Part shown: positions 33,920-47,449 of the stretch, piece by piece | How positions within the stretch are numbered: position 1 is the stretch's first letter | Layout: each line of letters starts with the position of its first letter | Source of the DNA: Drosophila miranda | Taxonomy: Eukaryota; Arthropoda; Insecta; Diptera; Drosophilidae | Assembly: GCF_003369915.1 (NCBI RefSeq) | Contig: NC_046678.1 | Location: forward strand, 1,302,001 to 1,366,000 | Length of the DNA: 64,000 nucleotides | Direction: 5' to 3' | Notes under the pieces: model-generated | Told to the model about the DNA's origin: nothing | Seen by the model: the letters and a program-made list of their open reading frames with translations, nothing else | Databases searched by the model: none | Program-made: the position numbers and the translations under genes

Positions 33920-36469
33920 ATGAATCGATATTCATTTAAATTTAGTTGGCTAATTACGTTTCAGCTAATTATTCTTATTAGCTTTGTCAACAGTGTTAGT
34001 TTTGTTGAATCATTTAATGCAGATTTTGGCTATTTAATGCAGTCGAACTCTCAAAAGCAGGGCTCCATTCGTGAAAGTCAGCTTAAGATAGTAAATGAGT
34101 GGAAATATTTGGACTTTGAATATCCAACTTTTGTCGAACGCCAACGAGCAATTATGAATGGGTAACCTACATATATGTATAAATTGTTTCATTATAACCT
34201 TGCGGAGCTTATTATGAGTTTGCTCATGTATGCATAACAGAGAAGAAGGGAGCTGTGACCCAAAAAAAGTAAAGCCAAGGTCCGTTAGTCCGTCTTGATC
34301 AGCGTCTAGACTAGACTAGACATACATATATTTCCCATCCCATCTCTATTCCATACTATCTTACCGCCAATCTGTTTCTATGAAATCTATAATTCAGTTT
34401 GAAACTTAACAAAAAACCATTTTTCTTCTAAAATCACCTAAATGTCGGATTTGGTCAGATCAAACAAAAAAATCAATGCCAAAACATTTTTCCCAAACTT
34501 AATTGTCCTCAGAAAGTTTTGTACAAACGCCAATAAGTCTATTCATACTTCTTACCTACAAAATAAATTGATAGCGGAATTCTAAATGTCGACAGGTCAG
34601 GTATACATTTTCATCCCTGCTTCTCTGTTTAAAGATTCATTTAATTGTTTCCAATTCTCAGCCACAAATTGTACTTATGTACATATATCTTATCCGCAGA
34701 GACTTTATACCGAAGAATAATCTTCCTTTGGGCATTGACGTACATAAAAACCGATTATTTATTACTACGCCTCGTTGGAAAGACGGCGTACCCGCAAGTT
34801 TGGGTACTATTCCGTTCCCGACGAGGGAATTAAGTCCAGCAATTAAACCATATCCCAATTGGGAAGCTCATGGAAATCCATATAATCCAGACTGTTCTAA
34901 ATTGATATCGGTATATCGCACTACCGTAGACAAATGTAACAGACTCTGGCTTATTGATTCTGGTGTTATCAACGCCACAATTAACATAAATCAAATTTGC
35001 CCGCCAAAAATAGTAGCTTTTGATCTAAACGCAGATAAAACGATTGTTCGCTATGACTTGCCTAAATCGCAAGTTAAAGAGGATTCTCTGCACTCCAATA
35101 TCATTGTTGAAGTGGGTAATCATTGCGAAGACGCACATGCAATTGTAGCAGACGTATGGCGTTTTGGTCTTATTGTTTATAGCTTGGCGAAAAATAGAAG
35201 CTGGCGAGTAACTAACTACAATTTTGCACCAAATCCAGTGGCTTCCGACTTTAAGATTTATGGACTGAACTTTCAATGGCTGGATGGTGTGTTTGGGATG
35301 AGTATATCTTATGATCATCAAAGTAAGCAGCGTGTGCTTTATTTCCATCCAATGGCAAGTTTTAAGGTAAGCAATTAGAGTCATCTCTCCATATATACCC
35401 TTGCAGAGGCTGTTTCAGCTCTTACCAGAATAAATATTACTGCTATTAAGTAAATAAGCAAAGCAAATCAGCAATAATCAATCCAGGCATCTTTAATCTT
35501 CGCCCTCCGTTGGCACGTCGAATAGGGTTGCGTATTCGGTTGGGTTCACAGCGTCGAAAAAAAGTTCAATTTTGTTGAGTAGTGTAATAGGATTTAAACC
35601 AGATTCTGCACTCTTCTGGATATAATCATTCTATATGGTTCTTTGTTTTCGGTTTTCTTGTATCTTTAAAATTGTAAATGCCACATATTTTCGTCCTTTG
35701 TGGGGGCGAAGAGAAATTTAGAAATACACTTGTGACGCAATTTGTTTGCTCTAGCATAGCTATGTATATCGACTCGGCTATTGATGCTGACCAAGAATAT
35801 ATAAACTTCATGGGGTCGGAAACGCTTTCTTCTGAGTGTTACACACCTCCACCACAAAACTAATATATCCCTAAACTTTTCGATTACCGTGAATAACAAC
35901 AACACAAATACAATGTAGAATTCATATTTTCTATAGAATAACACTACCCAATATTTTCCATATTTCATTTTTATTAGGAATTTATAGTATCGACCGAGCT
36001 CTTGCTAACCGAATCTTTATGGGAAATTAATAGTCAGGATAACGCACAATATTTCTTTTCAATTGGCGATCGCGGATACAATGGTCAATCCTCCTCATCT
36101 GGAATTGCTAGAAATGGTGTAATGTTCTATACACAAGTTCATCGAGATAACATTGGTTGCTGGGATACAGCCAAACCATACACGCGGGCCAATTTAGGAA
36201 TGCTCCTCGATCCGGATGTCTCCTCAACGTTCATTCAATTCCCCAATGATTTGAAAGTAGACGAAGGAGAAACTCAAAGCGTGTGGATAATGAGCAATCG
36301 CTTGCCAATTTACTTATATAGCCAGCTGGACTATTCAGAAATAAATTTCCGCATTTTAAGGGGTGATGTCAACATGATCATCAATAGCACCATATGCAAT
36401 CCTGCCAACGTATACGGTAATGGATCTAAATCTGCTATAGTGTCAATAGAGGAAGGGCAGTGCTATTAA
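33920..36469 (+). CDS. yellow-h: Yellow-h, yellow/major royal jelly protein family
   Basis: Secreted member of the yellow family; the founding member acts in cuticle pigmentation, and the role of yellow-h is poorly known. Exons 33920-34161, 34700-35366 and 35978-36469 give 1401 nt, 466 aa, phase-consistent, close to the D. melanogaster length. Residues about 1-30 form a signal peptide (FSWLITFQLIILISFVNSV). The MRJP/yellow domain fills the rest: NEWKYLDFEYP, IPKNNLPLGIDVHKNRLFIT, PRWKDGVPASL, PYPNWEAHG, VDKCNRLWLIDSGVI, DAHAIVADVWRFGLIVYS, SRNGVMFYTQVHRD-like and WIMSNRLPIYLYSQLDYSEI. These blocks give a secure family call. Intron 2 (35367-35977) carries a mini-me fragment. No intact AATAAA was seen close after the stop. 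Confidence 0.95.
35610..35880 (-). repeat. mini-me/DINE-1-like repeat, copy H, in yellow-h intron 2
   Basis: Inverted fragment with TTTTCGTCCTTTGTGGGGGCG, TATCGACTCGGCTATTGATGC, ATGGGGTCGGAAACGCTTTC and AAACTAATATATCCC. The GTCY run and the distal ends are lost. Confidence 0.65.
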
Positions 36470-37253
36470 ACAAATTGCAGTTGCATTATAAATGAGTTGC
36501 AAGGCTTAATGTAAAAATACAAAAAAACATTTAAAAAAAATACTATGTACGACTTTATGGCATTTTAAATTTGCTTTACTTCATATTATTTAGAAGACAA
36601 TTATGCAGATTTTCCTCAGTGCAGTTAACTGCCTTTGATAGTGAGATATGTATGTACATACATGTGTACTTATTAAGATTAGGCTACTATTTGCTTACTC
36701 GCTTGTATAAATATATATTAATATTTGCATACCTATAAAAAATGTATGTATTTAGGTTTTCCTGAAGGTACTGCCGAGACGAGATAAAATTTCAGCCTTG
36801 AACTCCACTATTCACCCTATGGTTTGGTGGTAAAAAAAGAGTATAAAATTATGTAAATATGTATACATACGTACATAAGGGCGTATAAATATTAGCGTAT
36901 GTAGCTGATGTATATGCACGTACATACTCGTATGTATATGTACGTATGTATGTACGAGCATGTGTACGGGGGGCCCCTGACACTCCCCCTCCGTTCACCC
37001 GAGGCCAAGACCGAACTATTCTTTGTTCTAGAATTTTATCTACGCTAATCCCAATATAGATGTAGCTTCAGAATCACTGGCTGCACATGTGCCAGTGCTA
37101 GTGCTAGTGTCTGAGGCAATGTGGACAAGCGTACGCGCACAATATTCATTCTTAGTTTCCATTATTGTCTGGTTTGTTCAGGTCGTAAACAGCTTCCTAA
37201 CGCTTCCTTTGTGGCACGTTAATGAAGTCAGTGATACAAAAACACCGGTTAAA
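36470..37253. other. Intergenic region between yellow-h and CG31999
   Basis: TATGTA/TACATA microsatellite DNA around 36645-36665, 36740-36755 and 36855-36965, ending in a short GC-rich patch (GGGGGGCCCCTGACACTCC near 36968). It includes the presumed CG31999 5' leader. An in-frame ATG upstream of the chosen start (37089) is open, but no signal peptide would result from it. Confidence 0.45.
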
Positions 37254-40200
37254 ATGATTACTTCGATCAAATTTAGAAAAATATGGCTTATTATTTATAC
37301 AATGATGGCTTGGCACAATGCCGCAGAAACCTTGGCAAGCGGTAAGTAGATTATAAGTAAGTATTAATAATTATTACTAGCACTTAGCTGCATAGTATTC
37401 TATTCGTTTAAATAAAATAAAAAATCAGTTAAGTTTATGTACATAAATACGTGTTTACATTTTAGGAATTAGTCTAACAACTCAAATACTTTGCTTTCAA
37501 TATTCCCGTATTTAGTATTGCGTTTTTATTATTATTATTATTTTAGTTAAACGTTCAAGTAAATTTTTTTTTTCCATAGACAACATTTCCGATTATATTA
37601 GAAAATGTTGCATAAGTGGGCTTCGGCAAGCACGAACTATGGATATTCAGTCCTGTGGAAATATTGATTCCTCCGTATCCATTATACCGCCATTGTGGCT
37701 TGGACTATGTCATTCCACCTATGAAGTGTGCTGTTCCCGAGAATTAGACCACAAGAATTGTGAATTGGGTCGATTGGCTGCTTTAAACAGAACGCGGTGT
37801 GACACGGAAGTCAATTCGAACTCTAATGCCTATGCGGGCTGTTGTCGAGCGTGTCAAGTTGGCTTGGCAGTTAAGGCAAGTAAACAGAACTGCAGTGATC
37901 CATTATTTTCATTTCTTTCTGCTATTGAATCCTATCGGACTTGCTGTTACGAAGACAGTAATTTAAATTCAAAATCCGATGAAATGTTTAATGTAAGTCA
38001 ACAAATAGAAGGCGACATGGGTCCTGAAGAGTATCTTGAGAATTCATCCGATGGTACGATAGTCCTAACAGACGACGGTAAGCCTCAAGTGGTTTCTCGG
38101 CTCCTTGGAAAACAATTCAACTGATTGCTTCTCTATTGAAAATATAGACGACATTTGTGGCAAAATTCCAAACCTGTGCGCTCACATCTGTGAGAATACA
38201 TTTGACGCATATCAATGTAAGTGCCACTCAGGATTTAAACTAGACAACAACAACGTTACATGCTCATCGGTGAAAAATAACATATGTCCCGATGGATACT
38301 ACATGGATCAACACCATGGCAAGTGCGTTGACATTGACGAGTGCAGCGAGAAACTTCATGAGTGCACGTTGACCCAGTACTGCCACAATACGATTGGCAG
38401 CTATCATTGTCTAAATATAAAATTCAACAAGTGTCCATCAGGATATCACTATGCTAACGAACTAGAATGTGAAGGTGAGTCCTGCTAAACTTATGTCTTT
38501 ATATTTTACCTTATGTAATGCTGAAGAGAAATAGGAATAGGAATTAAACACAGTTTTCGCGCTGTTAGTGCTTATTCTCAAAGCGAAAATGTTCTTAAAA
38601 ATTATGTGAAATATGTATAAAAAACAAAAACATATACATATGTATATACTTTTCAGCGTCGCTTTTAAGTTACTGTAACGAATTAAGTAGGCTGACTATT
38701 GTTGTCATGCCGGAATATATTTGAGATATCTAGTCTTGGCTAGACTAGACTTTCCAAATTCTTTTGGAAATAAAGTCTCTCTGTTTAAATATAAACTAAT
38801 TATCTGTCTCCTTTACTCATGTAACAATACATATTTATTAAGTAAACTGTAAAAAAAAAATTTGTATTAACAGCATTTTATACTTATGTAGATGACAATG
38901 AATGCGAAGAGTCGCCGCCGCCATGTGAACCTGACCAACAATGCTCCAATCACGCCGGTGGCTTTAACTGTACCTCAGCTGAGAGTCAATCCTGCGAAAT
39001 AGGTTTTTATCTCGAGGAGGGCACTTGCTCTGATATAGACGAGTGCAAAAATAATGGAACACACACCTGCCATGCTCATCTTCTGGAGTGTATTAACACT
39101 ATAGGCAGTTTTTCCTGCCAATGCCAGATGGGGTTCCGTCTGGATACTACTCAAAATGTGTGCGTCGGTATGTTGTACGACTTTCAGTATTGTTTCTTAT
39201 ATAATTTTCTTACAATACACACTTGCCTACCTGTACAGACATTAATGAGTGTTCTATTAACAATCACAACTGCCTACCAACTCAAAGATGTGATAACACG
39301 ATCGGTTCATATATTTGCACGGTAAGTAAATTCGTCAGTAAAATCAGCAATAGCATTGACTGGACCAGCTGGAGGACTCGCCGAGTCATCAGTGGCGGCC
39401 TTACCCACCATTGGGTCATTGTCATTTTCTGTGTTGAACTCGAGCGTGGATGCGTGGATAGATGCCGATGCAGTCTGCAAATTAGTAGACAGCAGCAGGT
39501 GCACCAGCAATTTCAACCTACAGCGATCGCGCTTACCACCATTACCGCGGTAATAGCATCACCGCCATTACCAGCCCAGATGAGACTTGAGCATGGATAC
39601 CAGTGGAGCGGGAGCGGGGACGGAGGTAAAGCGCAGACAGCGTGTGGATTGCACCTGCCGCAATTGCACCGATGGCGAGAATAAGAAGCGCCTGCACATC
39701 TGCTAGATACCCGACTGCCAGAAGGGCTTCATAATTCCTATAACTTACAGGCAAGAAGCACTTCCAGTGCCGTTTGTGCAACAAGAATTTCGCGCATAAG
39801 TATATGCTAAGCACGCACGTCAAGAATTGCAGTCGTCGGCAACTAGACGACATATTACGAAACAGACGACAACGAAGAGGATGAGGGGGTGATAACTGAA
39901 GAGGATGACGAGGAAGATCAGCATCAGCCAACAACTCATGTCGATATTGACTCAATGACTCAATCGATGCACCTATAAGAGTCCCTGCCACAGAACCCTA
40001 CGCCTATTATCGTAAACATCATTACAATAGAAATTTGCCAAATATCCATCAAAAAAAAGTATATCTGAAACAGAGTTTATTAGCATAGCTTTTAAAGAAA
40101 AAGGAATACACATAAAGGAAATTTTTAATGTGTAATTAAGGTATCTTTAAGAGAGGAAGTAACCACATTAGGGCAATAGCTTTAGATATAATGAGCGCCT

Positions 40201-43200
40201 GTCTGAACTTTCTTATATGAATATCATATATATTGTTATTATTATTATATCTATATTATATCTATATATCCATACAATACAATTATTCCGTCTGGAAAAC
40301 ACACAAAGTTCATATATTTGCATGGTATCTACACATTCATTTATTATTTCTTAAAGGCTTATTTAATTATTTTTTGTTTTGCAGCGTCTTCAGAGTTGCG
40401 GAACGGGCTACACATTAAACGCTGAAACAGGAATTTGCGATGGTAAGAAATCCAAACAGATCTAGTATCGAATTATAATGTCCGCTGCAACCCACTTATT
40501 GGTTCTATAATCCGATCCTTCCAATTTCGGGGAATCATTATCTTATTGTTACGTTTATACGGTTCGTATTTTCCGGGTTGAGCATATAAAAGAGAGAGTA
40601 TTTTTACTAAACATGGAGACTTTATGAAACTGGCGATTTTAAATGTTGTTCGAAACAACTCTGAGCAAAGACAAAAGTCAGCCCACTTAATCTCCATTCG
40701 TTACAATATCTATATTTATGTACATATGAGGTATGTTTCTTTATTTATTTATCTCTGATCTCTGATTGCGGAGTAATAGTTTTGCTCGTGAATAATCGCA
40801 CCAGTGTAGTAAGTCTGTGAACATGGGGTTTATGTTAGCCGTGTTTAGTTTCTTGTTAACTTTTTTTACGATTGCATTTGAAAAGAATTGGAAACCTTTG
40901 TGGACCTCTATAGTATTGAAAAGCTTATTATAGGCCATTAGGATGTTTATTACTCATAAAGCTGATCCTTGCGGAATACCATTGTGGAGTGGTTTGTATT
41001 CTGAGTACTGGCTTTTGATTTTAACGAGTTTTACGATTAGATTAAATTAAGAAAATTTGTAACGTAGTTTAGAACCTTGGCGTCTATTCTCCACCTATTC
41101 AATTTGTCTATGCCTTTTCTTCTGAAGGACAGTACTGCAGTACTCTGGTAGTCTAACAGGGTTAGTTGCTGACTCTCGAGGAGCTTGATGTTGTTAACTA
41201 GTCACCATAGTCGATTTGCTATGATCTTGCCTAGAACCTCAGCTATGCACGGGTTGAGCGATATTGGTTGGAGTTTACCAATGTGTTTCAGGAGTACTGT
41301 TTTTGAATTTAGTAGTAGATTTTTTAACATAGGGTATGATATCCGGTCCAGACCTGGTGCTTATATTTGATGTTGTTTGCGATCATCGATTGACCCATGT
41401 CTGTCTGTCCGTATGTCTATGTCTATGAGCGCCTAGCGCTCAAAAACTATAAGAGCTAGATAACTATATTTTGTATTTCAGAATTGTGTGATATGTGGCA
41501 TAAGATACGAGAAAACCAGAAAACGCAGCATCGTAGAGAATGATATCTTCTAGACTGCAGAATCTGAACCATATCGTTCATTATTAAAGCCAGAATGAAG
41601 AAAACAATTTCATTCTCTCTCGCTCTATCTCTCTCTAACACGCACGTTTCATGGTCGGCTTTGCCTATGGAAAAAACTGAGCGCCTAGATCTCAGAGACT
41701 ATAAGAGCTAGAGCGACCAAATTTGGTATCCACTCGTGTAATATCGAACATGCACAAATTCACAAATAACTCTTGCTAGATCTCACTGTTACAAGTGTTA
41801 CGTTCTAACTAATTTGTTGTCTCTCTTGCACGCACTCTTTGTCGTTCGGCGGAGGAGAGAAATACGACTATGCAGAGTTGCGGTCACAACGTTCGTTTCA
41901 TCGTTTTGAAATTAGGTCCTTTACAATTGATTTGGATTTGGACGATTGTTTCATTATCTGTGGATGTTGGCTCATTATGTCTTCGAAAAATCGAAAAATT
42001 AATATGTTTTCTTCTTGGCACTTAAAAACTAGTCCAAATCAATAGAGAGCCAAATTAATTATATTAACATCGGCGGGTTTTTAAGTTATATTCAATATTC
42101 AAATGACGACATTAAATAAGGTGCATATATGGTTAGAACCCAAATCTATCACAACGTTTGGTTCACAACGTCGAGAAAAAAATTTAATTTTGTTGAGAAA
42201 TGCTATCATTAAAAACCACTCCAGAACTTAAAATTCTTTCACTAAATACCAATATAAATTGTTTAAATAAATAAATAAATATTATTATAAATAAAGCGAT
42301 ATAAATATATCCAATATTAAAAATCACAACTAATCGTGAATCCGATACTAAATCTACTCTTTGAAGATGATGATGAATGCGCACTCAATACCCATAACTG
42401 CCAGCCGAATTTCGATTGCTACAACACGAAGGGATCCTTTCGCTGCTATAGGAAAACAACAACAAGCACAACAACCACAACATCAACTACTTCAACAACG
42501 GCTGCACCTACGTTCAAGGAGCCAGTTTCAAGAACTCACTATTCCCAATATCCCTATCCAATTACTTCTCAGCAGGGCTACTATGGCTCCACTATATATC
42601 GGTTACCCTGTTCCACTGGCTTTCACAGGAATAATCTTGGCGCGTGTGTCGGTAAATATAAATTATAGTTCTGCATGAGTGGTAAGAAAAACCGGAATTC
42701 GAATTGACAATACTTACAATCAATTGAGTGAAATATAATGCTACGGCGATAAAGTTTGAGTAAGGGTATAGCTATACACACTCACTCAACTCAATTAAAT
42801 TCGAATACATCCATTCGAATACTAATAGACTTACTTATTTTTTAAATGGAGCCATGAAGATCTCTATTACATGTACCTTTCTCGTAATTAGTTCTACTAG
42901 TAATGTTTAGTTCTAATTTTCCTCGCATATCAGTCTAACAGGTATCTTTCCTTCATGTTCGCTTTCAGTTCATTACATACATACTTAATATATAAAATTC
43001 TCGTGTTACAAATTTTGTGGCTGAACTCCTCAGATTTTCGTGAAATTTTGTGTGCTATGTTGTGTGCAACATCTATTTTTCATCCCGATCAGACCACTCC
43101 TTCGGGTACCTCCCAAACACTATGTCCTTTTTTTTGGGAGGTACCCGAAGGAGTGGTCTGATCGGGTCAAGATTTGGTATGAATAATTTTTTTTACACGC

Positions 43201-45923
43201 CCTTATGTTTTGACAATGTTTTATCCATCGCCATCTGGAGCTGAAGCACCTGTAAGACCCACAAAATGTTTACTATGATTACCGAGGTAATCTCGCCAAT
43301 CTGAGCCAATAGCATCTAATGTAAATGTGGCGTCATGAAATTCAAAGAAAATGTTTTGAAAAATATTAAATTGAATAAAACTTTTTCATACACATATGAA
43401 ATCCCAGTAGGCCGAAACAAAAATTCGGTCCTGGGGTTTGAATATTGTGATGAAATCATTATTCGTTTCACCTCGGAAGCGAAAAAATCTGAAAAAAAAC
43501 TTAGAATCGAAAGCACATAAAATTTCAAGAAAATCGATTGAGACATTTCGGAGAAGTTCAATAACAAACATTGTAACCCAGGAATTTAATATATTTGAGC
43601 CATGCCAATAAGAAGCAGAGGGGCCAATTTGAGTCGTCAAACGATCAAGTCTAGAACCATACGAGATATAAGAGTAAGAATTTCAGGTGAACAAATCCAA
43701 GAAAACAATGCAGATGAGCGTGTGAGCATGGCGCGGTTACGTGAATCACAATCGCAAGAGGCCCGAGATGAACGAAATCAACAAAGGCAACTAGGACGGA
43801 GAGTAACGCGTAGATACATAGTCGACAGATGTAGAGGAATTAACCAACAACGCTAGAGCATTTATTTCTTCGACTAGCAAAACGTTTGCCGAGTCACCTA
43901 GTAATTTATAATATTTATACAGTCAACTGACGGGGCAATCCATATGAGACCATGATCGGAACTATCAACCAGCCATAAGTCAGCAGTAACATAAATAAAT
44001 CTGTTTCAGAATATATGAAGGGGCCCTTCTGAAATTGAAAAAATTCTATTTGGCGGATATGAAACTCTTCTTTGACATCACCGCGATTAAATATTTGTGC
44101 TGTGGGTGGAAATGTTAACTATACGCTTTTCCCTTTTTTACATATGTAGATATAAACGAATGTGTTGAAAAGAATCCTTGTGGTAGCCATGAGCGTTGCA
44201 TCAACACCAATGGTCATTTCCGCTGCGAAAGCCTTTTGCAGTGCAAGGCTGGCTATAAGTCAACGCCAGAAGGAACATCCTGCATTGGTACGTGGGATGT
44301 TTTAAAAAGCATATATCCCAAGCCAAATTAGAATTTTATCAACACAGATATCGATGAGTGCGAGACGGGCGAGCACAATTGTGGCGACAGACAAATATGC
44401 CGAAATCGTAACGGCAGCTACATCTGTGCCTGTCCGACCGGTCATGAGCTAAAACATATTTCCAATGGCGTCAGCACCTGCCAGGATATAAACGAATGCG
44501 CGCGCGATCAACGTGTGTGTCCTTCGAATGCTCATTGCTTTAATACCATTGGCTCATTTTATTGTGAATGCAAGTCAGGTTTCCAGAAGAAGACAAGCGA
44601 CGGTGACGACAGTAACACGGCCTGCTTTGATGTGGATGAGTGTCAAGTTATTCCGGGTCTTTGCCAGCAAAAGTGTGTTAACTTCTGGGGTGGGTATCGA
44701 TGTACATGCAATTCAGGGTACCAATTGGGACAGGACAACCGCACATGCAACGATATTGATGAATGTGAAGTTCACAAGCACTATAAGCTGTGTATGGGGT
44801 ATGAATTGTCGACAATTTGCCTAGACATTCTTCCAAATCATGTGATCTATTATTCAGATTTTGTATCAACACTGCTGGATCCTACCAATGTACCTGTCCT
44901 CGTGGTTACACTCTGGCCTCAGACATGAATACATGCCGCGATATTGATGAATGTGCTGATTCCGTCAATCATGTATGCACTGGTCGGGTATGTTTGTTCG
45001 ATAAGAACATTTGTATATGAAGAATTTTCTAAATTTTATATAGATTTCATTAAATCGTTTTTTTAAATATTTGCTTGGTTTTTAAGAACGATATTTGCAC
45101 AAATATTCGAGGAAGCTTTAAATGTACTACTATTAATTGTATTGCTGGATATAGCAACGACCCAGAGCAAAAAAAGTAAGGCCACAGAACAGATAAGTAT
45201 ATTGAAAATAAAATTAAAGTATAATTATTGCTAGCCAAAAATTGTTTAAATTACTTCAACCTAACTAAATAATGCGATACAAAAAATGTTTTGATTTTTG
45301 ATTGAAATTAATTTACTGATATCCAAAAATAAAAGTTAGACGAACAGAATAACACTTGCGAAAATCGTCGACTAAAGAAGGCACATCTAAAAAAACTTTA
45401 TTTTTAATTTATCTCTTTCAGCCGGTGCCGTCAAAACAGCAACTTTTGTGAAGGAGAAGATTGTTACACAAAACCCTCAGCTTACACATACAATTTTATA
45501 ACTTTTGTATCTAAATTGATGATACCGCCGGATGGTCGAACGATCTTTACTCTACGTGGTCCAATGTGGTATGACAATATAGATTTTGACCTCAAAATTG
45601 TGAGGATCCAAGCTTCGATGAACATCGAAAGGGCAACTGAGAACCATTTCGAGTTAGTATTCAATTTGTAATTTATTCAGAATTTTGGTGCTGTACTGTG
45701 ATTTATTTTAAAGGTCAAATTTAAAACTAATTTATTCATATTTTATTTTCTTTAATACAGTACGTTAAAAAGCAACAACCAAGTCAATGTATTACTTAAA
45801 AGATCCCTAGAGGGGCCACAGGACATTGAGATGGAACTGAGTATGACAGTTTTTACCAACGGAATGCCGCGTGGGAAGAGTGTTGCAAAGCTATTTCTCT
45901 TTGTATCCCAGCACCCATTTTAA
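37254..45923 (+). CDS. CG31999: Fibulin-like extracellular matrix protein with calcium-binding EGF repeats (CG31999 orthologue)
   Basis: Secreted matrix glycoprotein of the fibulin family. Exons: 37254-37341, 37580-38077, 38148-38474, 38892-39167, 39239-39321, 40385-40442, 42367-42651, 44150-44287, 44348-44798, 44858-44987, 45087-45175, 45422-45652, 45761-45923. They total 2817 nt, 938 aa, phases consistent; many EGF exons are phase 1, usual for this domain. Order: signal peptide (about 1-29), cysteine-rich anaphylatoxin-like region with CC pairs (about 38-145), about ten EGF modules many of calcium-binding type (DIDEC...N-T-x-GS...C), a Thr/Ser-rich linker in exon 7, further cbEGF modules, and the fibulin C-terminal domain (FTLRGPMWYDNIDFDLKIV ... 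TVFTNGMPRGKSVAKLFLFV). ATG 37254 is chosen because it directly precedes the hydrophobic signal. AATAAA lies at 45967-45972. Confidence 0.93.
39340..40020 (+). pseudogene. Sp-family zinc-finger (Spps-like) retropseudogene in a CG31999 intron
   Basis: GC-rich island inside intron 39322-40384. Frames read ...SPPLPAQM..., then GTEVKRRQRVDCTCRNCTDG and ENKKRLHIC-stop-IPDCQKG, the Btd-box-like CxCPNC and first finger of Sp1-type factors. It then jumps to TGKKHFQCRLCNKNFAHKY and MLSTHVKNC, which look like the third finger. An acidic tail (EGVITEEDDEEDQHQP) follows. The middle finger is missing and stops and frameshifts occur, so it is dead. Lack of introns and GC content unlike its surroundings suggest a retrocopy. 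Assignment to Spps (CG5669) rather than another Sp gene is tentative. Confidence 0.6.
40720..41370 (-). pseudogene. LINE reverse transcriptase fragment in a CG31999 intron
   Basis: Minus-strand reading across frames gives APGLDRISYPMLKN, KHIGKLQPISLNPCIAEVLG, KIIANRLW and LLDYQSTAVLSFRRKGIDKL. This is the finger region of a non-LTR RT (GPD-x-I, YRPISL...KLEKII-x-RL, QxGFR positions). Many substitutions and stops. The clade is not resolvable. A second minus-strand frame at 40741-40938 may be the following part of the same element. Confidence 0.55.
41390..41880 (+). repeat. mini-me/DINE-1-like repeat, copy I, in a CG31999 intron
   Basis: Begins in GATTGACCCATGTCTGTCTGTCC, then GCGCCTAGCGCTCAAAAAC, CAATTTCATTCTCTCTCGCTC, TCTCAGAGACTATAAGAGC, and ends with GTCGTTCGGCGGAGGAGAG and GCGGTCACAACGTTCG. 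The left TATACCCGATAC end is missing. Confidence 0.65.
42990..43860 (+). mobile_element. Helitron 5' portion in a CG31999 intron
   Basis: Starts near TATATAAAATTCTCGTG and matches, in opposite orientation, the Helitron at 52350-51720 (shared blocks CATGAAATTCAAAGAAAATG, GAAATCCCAGTAGGCCGAAA and TCGTTTCACCTCGGAAGCG). It contains a perfect hairpin (43084-43115 with 43135-43166). The 84-codon frame at 43602-43856, MPIRSRGANLSRQTIKSRTI... with an RxxQ/ER-rich stretch, looks like the Arg/Gln-rich N-terminus of Helitron Rep-helicase proteins. It is truncated after about 43900. Confidence 0.72.
43084..43166. repeat. Perfect inverted repeat, 32-bp arms, 19-nt loop
   Basis: Left arm CCCGATCAGACCACTCC... 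(43084-43115) is exactly complementary to 43135-43166 (...GGAGTGGTCTGATCGGG). The loop is T-rich. A diverged copy of the same hairpin lies at about 52145-52229 in the other Helitron copy, so it is an element feature, not chance. Confidence 0.9.
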
Positions 45924-46140
45924 GGTTGTCCGATATATGTTATATGTGCATACATAATTATTGTGAAATAAATAATTTGATTGGGTTGATCTGAGCCAGA
46001 AAGTTGCATTGGTTTGTAATATGTTTATTAAATATTTTTAATATATGTATTAACAATTGGTATGCACCACTTACTGTTATTTCTTGATACATTTTGTCAT
46101 AAATTTAAATAAAAATGATACAAAATAAAAAGTGAAAATA

Positions 46141-47449
<1,309 letters not shown>

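Noticed and set aside
37993..38147. An apparent frameshift between two CG31999 frames around 38105
   Set aside because: A 70-nt phase-1 intron (donor GTAAGC at 38078, acceptor ATATAG ending 38147) joins the frames exactly, in the same phase as many neighbouring EGF exons. The alternative intron 37993-38089 lacks a pyrimidine tract.
39542..39991. Long minus-strand open frame of 149 codons in the CG31999 intron
   Set aside because: It is the complement of the GC-rich zinc-finger retropseudogene, whose plus strand explains the composition. The minus-strand protein has no recognisable domain.
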